Shown here: positions 15,624 to 22,039 of the stretch, one piece after another
Layout: every line of letters begins with the position of its first letter
Numbering within the stretch: the stretch's first letter is position 1
Origin: Clostridia bacterium
Lineage (GTDB): Bacteria > Bacillota > Clostridia > TANB77 > CAG-508
DNA length: 22,039 nt
Direction of reading: 5' to 3'
Assembly (NCBI GenBank): GCA_900772235.1
Contig: CAAGQX010000129.1
Coordinates: 1 to 22,039, forward strand
Translations under genes and position numbers: made by a program
The notes under the pieces: generated by a model
The model's database searches: none
Told to the model about the DNA's origin: nothing
The model's input: only the letters and a program-made list of their open reading frames with translations

Positions 15624-17528
15624 TTATTTTATTACCAATTTTTCAAATTTTGTATTTATGTATTTTTCTAATTTGTCCATAAATTCCTTTGATTGTATTT
15701 CTTGTTTTGCAACCATTTCTAGGCCTTTTTCCCAACTTGCTGTTAATTTTGGATTTAGCATATCTGGCATTGATTTAGCTACAACATCATATATTATTTC
15801 CCCTTTTGTTGTAGGTGTAATTATTTGTGTTTTTGTGTTTATGTCTATGTATTTTATTCTTTCTAATTTCTTTATAATTTCTGCTCTAGTTGCGCTAGTT
15901 CCTATTCCTGCCCCTTTTATTTGCTCTCTTAAAGCTTCATCTTCTATTAATTTTCCCGCGTTTTCCATTGCAAGTATCATTGAACCAGAATTATACCTTG
16001 TAGGTGGTGTAGTTTCCGCTTCTTTTATTGATAGTTTTGTGTTTTCTAGTTTTTGTCCTTTTTTTAAATCTTTTAGTCCTTCGTTGTTTTCGCCTTCTTC
16101 TTTATTTGCTTCTTTTTGTGGTTTCAATATTTCTAAATATCCTAAATTTACACATACTTTTTGGCTTGTATAAAATGTTTCATTTTCTATGTTAACTGTA
16201 GCAGTTACTTTATTAAACTCTGCTGGTGGGAAGAATATACTTAAAAATCTTTTTACTATTAATTTGTATACATTTTTTTGCAACTCTGGCAATTTGTCGT
16301 AATTTTCAAAGCCTTGTCCTGTAGGAATTATGGCATAGTGATCCGTTATTTTGCTATCATTTACATATTTCGTTTTTAATAAATTGGTAGAATATTTTTC
16401 ACTAATCATTTTATTTATATAACCAGAAATTTCTTCATCTTTAAATCCTTTTGCAAGACCATTTAAATTTTTAGAAATTTCTTTTGCAACTGCTGTTGAT
16501 ATAACTCTTGCATCTGTTCTTGGATACGTAACTAATTTCTTCTCATATAGACTTTGAATTATGTCTAATGTTTCATCTGGTTTTATTTTAAACCTTTTAG
16601 TGCACTCATTTTGTATTTCTGCTAAATTAAATAATAGTGGTGCATTTTCTTTTTGTTTTGATTTTTTTATTTCTGAAACAATGGCTTCTTTTCCGCTTAA
16701 TTCGCCTAAAAATTTCTCTGCTTTTTCTTTTTGTTTAAACCCTGTTTCATTATATAGTTCTGGTGTTCCAAATTTTGAAGATTTTTCATTTACTTTCCAA
16801 TCGGCTGTGAAGCTTCCATTTTGTGTTTCAAATTCTCCAGAAATTTTATAATATTTTGTTTTAACAAAGTTTCTTATTTCTCTTTCTCTTGAAACTACCA
16901 TTCCAAGAACACAAGTCATAACTCTGCCTATTGATATTGAAGCTTTTTCTTCATTTATTTCTTTAGCTACTCTTCTTCCATAAATAATAGATAATAATCT
17001 TGAAAAGTTTATTCCAATTAAATAATCTTCTTTTGCCCTTAAGTACGCAGAGTCTGATAGGCTATTATATTCAGATATATCTTTTGCCTCTTTAATGCCT
17101 CTTAATATTTCTTCTTCTGTTTGTGAATCTATCCAAATTCTTTTTTTGGTCTTTCCCGTAACTCCTATCATTTGGTCTACTAACCTATATATGTATTCTC
17201 CTTCTCGCCCAGAGTCGGTTCCTACATAGATTGTATCTACATCTTCTCTTGTTAATAGTGTTTTTAGCACTTCAAATTGATTTTGCACTGCAGGAATTAC
17301 TTCGTACTTATATTCTTTTGGTAAAAATGGTAAAGTATCTAATCTCCAAAATTTTAATTTTTCGTCATACTTTTCAGGGTAGCTCATTGTAACTAAATGT
17401 CCTACACACCAAGTAATTATCCAATTTTCAGACTCAAGATAACCATTTTTTCTATTTGTATTTACTTTTAGAACCTTTGCGAATTCCATTGCAACCGACG
17501 GTTTTTCTGTTATTAATAACTTTTTCAT
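15624..17528 (-). CDS. topB: DNA topoisomerase III (type IA)
   Basis: TopB relaxes and decatenates DNA by passing one strand through a transient single-strand break. The 634-residue protein begins with the TOPRIM domain (LLITEKPSVAMEFAKVL with E8, and GTDSGREGEYI at 103-113). The active-site tyrosine is Y335 in LVTYPRTDA. SISIGRVMTCVLG (197-209) and the later GIGTSATRAEIIKKL are standard type IA motifs. It stops at about residue 634, without the C-terminal extension some TopB proteins carry. The start has AGGGG 6 bases upstream. It lies 90 bases after aspS, with a terminator between, so it is probably transcribed on its own, although no clear promoter was seen. Confidence 0.96.
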   Translation of the reverse strand: MKKLLITEKPSVAMEFAKVLKVNTNRKNGYLESENWIITWCVGHLVTMSYPEKYDEKLKFWRLDTLPFLPKEYKYEVIPAVQNQFEVLKTLLTREDVDTIYVGTDSGREGEYIYRLVDQMIGVTGKTKKRIWIDSQTEEEILRGIKEAKDISEYNSLSDSAYLRAKEDYLIGINFSRLLSIIYGRRVAKEINEEKASISIGRVMTCVLGMVVSREREIRNFVKTKYYKISGEFETQNGSFTADWKVNEKSSKFGTPELYNETGFKQKEKAEKFLGELSGKEAIVSEIKKSKQKENAPLLFNLAEIQNECTKRFKIKPDETLDIIQSLYEKKLVTYPRTDARVISTAVAKEISKNLNGLAKGFKDEEISGYINKMISEKYSTNLLKTKYVNDSKITDHYAIIPTGQGFENYDKLPELQKNVYKLIVKRFLSIFFPPAEFNKVTATVNIENETFYTSQKVCVNLGYLEILKPQKEANKEEGENNEGLKDLKKGQKLENTKLSIKEAETTPPTRYNSGSMILAMENAGKLIEDEALREQIKGAGIGTSATRAEIIKKLERIKYIDINTKTQIITPTTKGEIIYDVVAKSMPDMLNPKLTASWEKGLEMVAKQEIQSKEFMDKLEKYINTKFEKLVIK

Positions 17529-17552
17529 TTTTTCCCCTTAAAATTGGAATTT

Positions 17553-17611
17553 AAAAATATAAAATTAGAAGTGTGATACAATGTATAATTACTCACACTT
17601 CATAATTTTAT
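17553..17611 (-). terminator. Terminator of aspS
   Basis: A long stem (GAAGTGTGA at 17568-17576 with TCACACTTC at 17593-17601, extended by about ten AT pairs with one bulge) lies just past the aspS stop. On the minus strand TAATTTTATATTTTT follows. Confidence 0.75.
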
Positions 17612-17618
17612 ATGTGAA

Positions 17619-19379
17619 TTATAAATCAATTTTTATATGTACATCTTTTAATTGCTCAGGTTTTACTGTGCTTGGTGCTCCCATCAAAACATCTCTTGCC
17701 TTTTTATTCTTAGGGAAAGCTATTATTTCTCTTAAGTTGTCTTCATTTGCAATTAGCATTACCATTCTATCAAAACCTGGTGCTGCTCCGGCGTGTGGTG
17801 GTGCTCCAAACATAAATGCATTATATAAAGCTCCGAATTTCTTTTTTACATCTTCTTCAGTATATCCTGCAAGTTCAAATGCCTTTACCATTAATTCTGG
17901 ATCGTGATTTCTTACCGCACCAGAAGCCATTTCGTATCCATTACATACAACATCATATTGGTATGCTAAAATATCTAATGGGTTTTTATTTTCTAATGCA
18001 TCTCTTCCACCTTGTGGCATTGAAAATGGGTTGTGGTTAAAATCTATTGTTCCTTCATCTGATAATTCATACATTGGGAAATCTACTATTAAACAGAATC
18101 TGTATGCATTTTTTTCTATTAAATCTAATCTCTTTCCAAGTTCTATTCTTATTTGTCCTGCTACTTTTTGTGCTGTTTCAAACTCGTCTGCAATAAAGAA
18201 AATACTATCATTTTTCTTTAAGCCTAATGCTATTAATTGTTCTTTTATCTCTTCTGTTATGTATTTACTAATTCCTCCTGCAAGGTTTCCTTCTTCATCT
18301 AATTTTGCCCAAGCAAGTCCTTTAGCACCTGCTTCTTCTGTTGCAAATGTCGTCATATTATCAAAGAACTTTCTTCCTTGAATAGCGCCATTTGTAACTA
18401 TTATTCCCTTTATAGTTTTATCTTTAAATGCCCCAAATTCACAGTTTTCAAAGCATTTTGTAAAATCTTGTATTATAAGAGGATTTCTTAAATCTGGCTT
18501 ATCTATTCCGTATTTTTCCATTGCTTCTCTATATGGAATTCTTATAAATGGTCCATCATCAACTTTCCAATTTGTGAACTTTTTAAAAGTTGATGTAAAT
18601 ATTTCTTCTAATACTTTAAATACATCTTCTTGTGTGGCAAATGCCATTTCAAAGTCTAATTGGTAAAATTCTCCCGGTGCTCTATCTGCTCTTGGGTCTT
18701 CATCTCTAAAGCAAGGCGCTATTTGATAATATTTATCAAATCCAGATACCATAAGTAATTGTTTAAATTGTTGTGGTGCCTGTGGAAGTGCATAAAATTC
18801 TCCTGGATGAATTCTACTTGGAACTAAAAAGTCCCTTGCTCCTTCAGGTGATGAATTTGCTAAAATTGGTGTTTGGATTTCATAAAATCCCATTTCATCC
18901 ATTTTTGTTCTTAAAAACTTCATTATATCTGAACGAAGTAATATATTTTTATGTATTTTATCATTTCTTAAATCTAAGTATCTATATTCTAGTCTTAAGT
19001 CTTCTCTTACTGCCGAATTATCTGCTTTTTCAGAGTTTATTTCAAATGGAAGTACATTTTTACATTTTCCTAGTACTTCTATGTTTTTAGCCTCTATTTC
19101 AATTTCTCCTGTTGGAATTTTAGGGTTTTTATTTGTTCTTTCTAAAACTGTTCCTTCTACAGAAATTGTCATTTCTGTAACTAGGCTTTCAGCAATTTCG
19201 TGTACTTTCTCATTTTTATCTGTTACTACTATTTGTGTTATTCCATATTGGTCTCTTAAATCAATAAATTTCATTGAACCTAAATTTCTTATTCTTTGTA
19301 CCCAGCCTGCAAGTTTAACTGTTTCTCCTTTGTTTGCAAGTCTTAATTCTCCTAAATTATGTGTACGATATTCATTCAT
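17619..19379 (-). CDS. aspS: Aspartyl-tRNA synthetase
   Basis: AspRS charges tRNA-Asp. With ATG at 19379 the protein has 586 residues, the usual bacterial length. AGGAGG (19387-19392) lies 7 bases upstream, and the longer open frame up to 19511 is T-box leader sequence, not protein. The protein starts MNEYRTHNLGELRL with an OB-fold anticodon-binding domain (VKLAGWVQRIRNLGSMKFID). The core follows with EYRYLDLR, FLVPSRIHPGEFYALPQAPQ and the motif 2 region YQIAPCFRDEDPRADR. The bacterial GAD insert domain lies in the middle. Motif 3 is GAPPHAGAAPGFDRMVML near the end. Regulation by uncharged tRNA-Asp is predicted from the leader. Confidence 0.97.
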   Translation of the reverse strand: MNEYRTHNLGELRLANKGETVKLAGWVQRIRNLGSMKFIDLRDQYGITQIVVTDKNEKVHEIAESLVTEMTISVEGTVLERTNKNPKIPTGEIEIEAKNIEVLGKCKNVLPFEINSEKADNSAVREDLRLEYRYLDLRNDKIHKNILLRSDIMKFLRTKMDEMGFYEIQTPILANSSPEGARDFLVPSRIHPGEFYALPQAPQQFKQLLMVSGFDKYYQIAPCFRDEDPRADRAPGEFYQLDFEMAFATQEDVFKVLEEIFTSTFKKFTNWKVDDGPFIRIPYREAMEKYGIDKPDLRNPLIIQDFTKCFENCEFGAFKDKTIKGIIVTNGAIQGRKFFDNMTTFATEEAGAKGLAWAKLDEEGNLAGGISKYITEEIKEQLIALGLKKNDSIFFIADEFETAQKVAGQIRIELGKRLDLIEKNAYRFCLIVDFPMYELSDEGTIDFNHNPFSMPQGGRDALENKNPLDILAYQYDVVCNGYEMASGAVRNHDPELMVKAFELAGYTEEDVKKKFGALYNAFMFGAPPHAGAAPGFDRMVMLIANEDNLREIIAFPKNKKARDVLMGAPSTVKPEQLKDVHIKIDL

Positions 19380-19436
19380 ATAAAAACCTCCTAAATTTAT
19401 ATTGTAGAAAATCCGAAAAAGTTTTCTATAATATAA

Positions 19437-19600
19437 CAAAAAGCCAAATTTATCTCTATGTTTAAAACACAGGGACGAATTTGGCTTATAATACCATTTC
19501 CGCGGTGCCACCCTATTTGGATATTTCCCACTTTTTTTATTTGATTTTTTGCTCCAATAAGTGTCACTAGAATAAAATTCTCCTTATCATCAACGCATTT
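19437..19600 (-). promoter_or_regulatory. T-box riboswitch (tRNA-Asp) with a very short Stem I, plus terminator
   Basis: The minus strand carries the T-box signature AGGGTGGCACCGCGG (19500-19514). Its UGGC bulge complements the GCCA end of tRNA-Asp, which has discriminator G. A GAC triplet (19563-19565) sits in a loop where the specifier codon is expected, matching Asp. A terminator follows: arms 19478-19486 and 19442-19450 with a T-run at 19437-19441. Uncharged tRNA-Asp should favour the antiterminator and raise aspS. From the predicted start point to the end of Stem I there are only about 46 bases, against roughly 100 in the classic design, so the distal tRNA-elbow-binding part is absent. 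Confidence 0.93.
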
Positions 19601-19603
19601 ATA

Positions 19604-19632
19604 ATTTTACTATTTTAGATTGACTTTGTCAA
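19604..19632 (-). promoter_or_regulatory. Promoter of aspS
   Basis: On the minus strand TTGACA (19627-19632) and TAAAAT (19604-19609) are 17 bases apart. The predicted start point falls at the base of Stem I of the T-box leader. Confidence 0.8.
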
Positions 19633-19660
19633 GATTTCAGGTTATTTTTTATTCGTATAA

Positions 19661-20133
19661 TTAATATACTACTACTTGAATTGAATTATTATTTAGTGCC
19701 TTTATCTTTCCACTTAATTTATCTATTATAATATATGTTTTTTCTTTTTGTTCATCATTTTTTTCAAAATAGCCCCAAATGCACTCTTCTGTATTTCTTA
19801 AGGTAATAAATTTGAATTCTTTTTGCTTATATTTAGATAAATCAAAATAGTCAATTTTTTCCCTATATTCTCCTTCCCAAAAAACTGGTACTAAATCATT
19901 ACTTTCCAAAAACTCTTTAGAATACATATAAATTTCTACATAAGAATCAGATTGCAATCCTTTGTCTATTAATTTAAAGACTTCCTCCTTTGTTATATCA
20001 GTTTTCTTAAGTATATTCTCTGTATTATATTTATTTACATTTTTTATACTTATATAAGAATATATAGCATATGCTGTTATTGCTATTAACATTACTATAA
20101 TAAAAGCAACTACTATTTTTTTAATTTCTCCAT
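19661..20133 (-). CDS. Small membrane-anchored protein of unknown function, frame broken in an A-run
   Basis: No family is recognised. The intact frame (143 residues from ATG 20092) begins in the middle of a hydrophobic segment and has no ribosome site. Upstream, ATG 20131-20133 is preceded by AGAGGAAAACA but meets TAG after six codons (M-E-K-L-K-K). One more A in the seven-A run (20116-20122) would join them. The result is a 157-residue protein starting MEKLKKIVVAFIIVMLIA, a textbook N-terminal membrane anchor. The outer domain (about 35-157) is soluble and ends in YIIIDKLSGKIKALNNNSIQ. It forms an operon with the 57-residue membrane protein 22 bases upstream. The break may be a sequence error, slippage or a real mutation. 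Confidence 0.65.
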
Positions 20134-20155
20134 TGTTTTCCTCTGTTTTTATAAG

Positions 20156-20329
20156 TTAATTTACGATATTCTGTCTTATATTTATTTGATTTTTTTCCAT
20201 ATATATCTTCTCATTTATTATATTTTCTTTATTATTCTCTTTAGGAGCTAGAATTACTATCAAAATATATAGAATTATAAACAATACTAATCCTATTATC
20301 AATTTTATTTGGAGTTTATCAAATTTCAT
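20156..20329 (-). CDS. 57-residue single-pass membrane protein
   Basis: A short frame that does not match any family I know. It has a basic N-terminus (MKFDKLQIK), one hydrophobic helix at about residues 9-28 (IIGLVLFIILYILIVILA) and a charged tail (PKENNKENIINEKIYMEK). AAGGAAG lies about 11 bases before the ATG. The AT-rich codon use is like native genes. It lies 22 bases before the start of the next small membrane protein; the two may work together at the membrane. No promoter is clear. Confidence 0.6.
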   Translation of the reverse strand: MKFDKLQIKLIIGLVLFIILYILIVILAPKENNKENIINEKIYMEKNQINIRQNIVN

Positions 20330-20383
20330 TCTTAATTTATCTTCCTTCTTTTTTTATTTTTTCAATTACACATTATTTTTTTT

Positions 20384-20423
20384 GAAAACTAGTAAAAAGA
20401 TAAGCATCTTTTTACTAGTTTTC
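20384..20423 (-). terminator. 18-bp perfect hairpin after the lectin-like gene
   Basis: Arms 20384-20401 and 20406-20423 pair perfectly around a 4-base loop, 7 bases past the stop of the lectin-like gene. On the minus strand the T-run is inside the 3' arm and an A-run follows, so it is strong as a hairpin but unusual as a terminator. Confidence 0.6.
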
Positions 20424-20430
20424 GCTCTAA

Positions 20431-21625
20431 TTACCTGTAGAAGTATTCTACTGAACCCTCTATCCATGTACCAGAATAATTCATATTCACTGAATTACCA
20501 ATAGCTGCTTTACTACCATCCCAATAAGTATCAACCTGGTCATTAACGATTGCTTTACAGCTCACACCCCAATTACCTGCATCAAATACATAATAAATTT
20601 CAATTCGAACTTTACTATGTTCTTCAAATGCTTTCTCAATTAAATACCACTGTTGTTCAGATTGTCCTGCCATAAGTGTAGCAATAATGCCTTCAACATC
20701 ACCCATCGGCACTGCTCCTAACGGTGTATCACTAAATAATAAATCAATTACATATTCTCTGCCTGTGCTACCCACTGCTTGTTTAAGCTCGCTCCATGCA
20801 CTCTTAGGTGGATTGTGAAGTTGCAATAGTTTTTTTTTGCATATTTGCATCTGCCCAAATTACTGTAGCAAGATATTCAATATCTTCATCATATTGCACT
20901 GGATATCCAATATAGCCATTGATATAGACATTGATAGGAGTAAAGTATTTTTTGCGGTTTTTCTTTGTATCTTTTGCCATCGACCAATTCATTCCACCAC
21001 TTTCGTTTTTTCCCCAATTACGTGACCACATTGCTCCAATGATGTCATCTTCTACACTAAAGATTTGGAAAACTTCTGCGTCTGTTCCATCTTCATGGTA
21101 TTGAATCAGATTATTACCATCATAGGCTTCATTTCCTGCTACATTTAACATCTTACCAGATTCAACATTTCGAATACAGCAGATTGCTGAATCATATTCA
21201 TTTCGATTAGTTTCTGTGAAAAAATACCATTTTGCACAGTCACTTTCATGTGTCGTCCATTGTGCTGCCTCTGCCCAATCTTCATGAGAAGAATTCCGTA
21301 TTTCAAGAACCATTTCGCTTTCGCCATGAACACGAATTTGATACTGGATACGCCCATTTGCATCATAGCTAATTGCTTTCAAATAGAAAATTTGGTTTTG
21401 ATTGCCTTCCTCATACCTCTGAAGTTGAATACGAGCTCCGTTTACTTCATTTCCTTCCCTGTCAATTCCTAAATACATTCCAGAAGAAGGATGATAGATG
21501 CGCACATGCATATTATTGGGAAACCAAAAATAGTATCCTGGAAAAGCATATGCACTTGTCGAAAGCATCGACATCATCGTAAAAAGCATTACAATTACCA
21601 TAAGCATTGAAAAAATCCGTTTCAT
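20431..21625 (-). CDS. Secreted ricin-type beta-trefoil protein, frame broken in a nine-A run
   Basis: A signal peptide (MKRIFSMLMVIVMLFTMM, cleavage after AYA27) marks an exported protein. Residues about 38-190 look like a ricin-type carbohydrate-binding fold: MYLGIDREGNEVNGARIQLQ with NQNQIFYLK, and GKMLNVAGNEAYDGNNLIQY with AEVFQIF, are two of its repeats. The C-terminal 200 residues are not recognised. The frame from 21625 stops at 20804. The rest (from about 20850 to 20431) is one base out of phase, and the break falls in nine A residues (20830-20838). Eight would give one 397-residue protein reading ADANMQKKLLQLHNPPKSAW. GGAGG lies 9 bases before the start. CGG arginines (R3, R110) and higher GC point to acquisition. 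It may be a pseudogene, phase-variable, or a sequence error. Confidence 0.72.
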
Positions 21626-21638
21626 TGTATTTGCCTCC

Positions 21639-21689
21639 TTATAGAAAATGTAATTTAATTTCTTTGCCGACTGTTTTAATTGAATTCAT
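21639..21689 (-). CDS. Possible 16-codon upstream reading frame
   Basis: An ATG at 21689 opens 16 codons whose stop overlaps the TAAGGAGG ribosome site of the lectin-like gene, a layout seen with translational coupling. Its own AAGGAGG is only one base from the ATG, too close for good initiation, so it may be chance. Confidence 0.2.
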   Translation of the reverse strand: MNSIKTVGKEIKLHFL

Positions 21690-21808
21690 TCCTCCTTTTT
21701 GTGTGAATATTAGGTTGCATAAATAAATTCAGTAAATCACTCCTTTCAGGTTACTGTATTGAGTGCATAGCTGTACTCAATAAATTTCAGAACTTCTTTA
21801 CTGAGAAT

Positions 21809-21837
21809 AATATATAATATTTACCAGTTTTTGTCAA
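21809..21837 (-). promoter_or_regulatory. Promoter of the lectin-like gene
   Basis: On the minus strand TTGACA (21832-21837) and TATATT (21809-21814) are 17 bases apart. The leader to the start codon at 21625 would be about 175 bases. It contains a short hairpin with arms ATTGAGT and ACTCAAT near 21758-21781 and three ribosome-site-like sequences. Apart from these, 21626-21880 shows no gene. Confidence 0.7.
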
Positions 21838-21880
21838 TAATAACCTACCCTAATTTTTTCTAATTCATATTTAATTTGTT

Positions 21881-21955
21881 GTAGGGGCGATTTTAATCGA
21901 CCGCAAATATAAAAACACATTATTAAATTTGTATGGGCGGGTTCCAAACCCGCCC
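21881..21955. repeat. Composite REP-like element, inverted copy
   Basis: The same two modules as at 15483-15570, in reverse order and orientation. GTAGGGGCGATTTTAATCG comes first (symmetry partly decayed), then a palindrome with arms GGGCGGGTT and AACCCGCCC (21935-21955). The spacer between modules is diverged but of similar length, so the pair behaves as one unit. Confidence 0.75.
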
Positions 21956-22021
21956 GGTTGAGAATATTGATAAATATTATTGCATAATTGAACAAAAATA
22001 ATTGTAATCATATTCTATTTC

Positions 22022-22039
22022 GGGCGATTAAAATCGCCC
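22022..22039. repeat. REP-like palindrome at the window edge
   Basis: GGGCGATTAAAATCGCCC is a perfect inverted repeat with a 2-base centre, the second module of the composite element. It may be part of a further copy cut by the window end. The stretch 21956-22021 shows nothing else. Confidence 0.7.

Noticed and set aside
19380..19511. N-terminal extension of aspS by 44 codons
   Set aside because: The extension is translated T-box antiterminator and terminator sequence; AGGAGG precedes the ATG at 19379.
1..22039. CRISPR arrays, tRNA or rRNA genes, insertion sequences, integrases
   Set aside because: No regularly spaced repeats, cloverleaf-like or rRNA sequences, or transposase or recombinase motifs were seen.

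Overview
This window looks like chromosome from a low-GC, Gram-positive anaerobe-type bacterium, most likely an uncultured member of the Clostridia (Bacillota). The signs are very AT-rich housekeeping genes, GGAGG ribosome sites, TTGACA/TATAAT promoters, a T-box leader, a CarD/Mfd pair, a dnaG-rpoD operon and a Spo0A-type DNA-binding domain. I cannot name the genus.

Layout. Positions 1-4441 hold an mfd-SpoU methyltransferase operon on the minus strand. At 4486-5029 is a single accessory gene for a stand-alone Spo0A C-terminal domain. Positions 5046-8220 hold dnaG-rpoD, 8255-8963 carD and 8998-9521 dut, each unit with its own signals. Positions 9570-11482 are a foreign-looking divergent cassette: an unrecognised gene and a tandem HD-domain protein. 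Then come asnS (+) and the xpt-guaA operon (-), which share a bidirectional terminator. At 15121-15623 is a gene-poor stretch with a small orphan transcription unit and REP-like palindromes. topB and T-box-controlled aspS follow. The right end (19661-22039) is accessory: two small membrane proteins, a secreted ricin-type lectin-like gene and more palindromic repeats.

How the genes work together: transcription and repair (RpoD, CarD, Mfd), replication and DNA maintenance (DnaG, TopB, Dut), GMP synthesis and salvage (GuaA, Xpt) and tRNA charging (AspS, AsnS).

The most unusual signal is in decoding. Read by eye, about 5,100 codons of native housekeeping genes contain only two in-frame CGG codons. 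One is in mfd and one in dut, and each sits exactly where a +1 shift (skipping the C) restores the conserved protein. The four accessory genes use CGG freely as arginine. This could be programmed +1 frameshifting at a starved codon or a systematic sequence error; the window alone cannot decide. Two other breaks lie in A-runs in the accessory right end.
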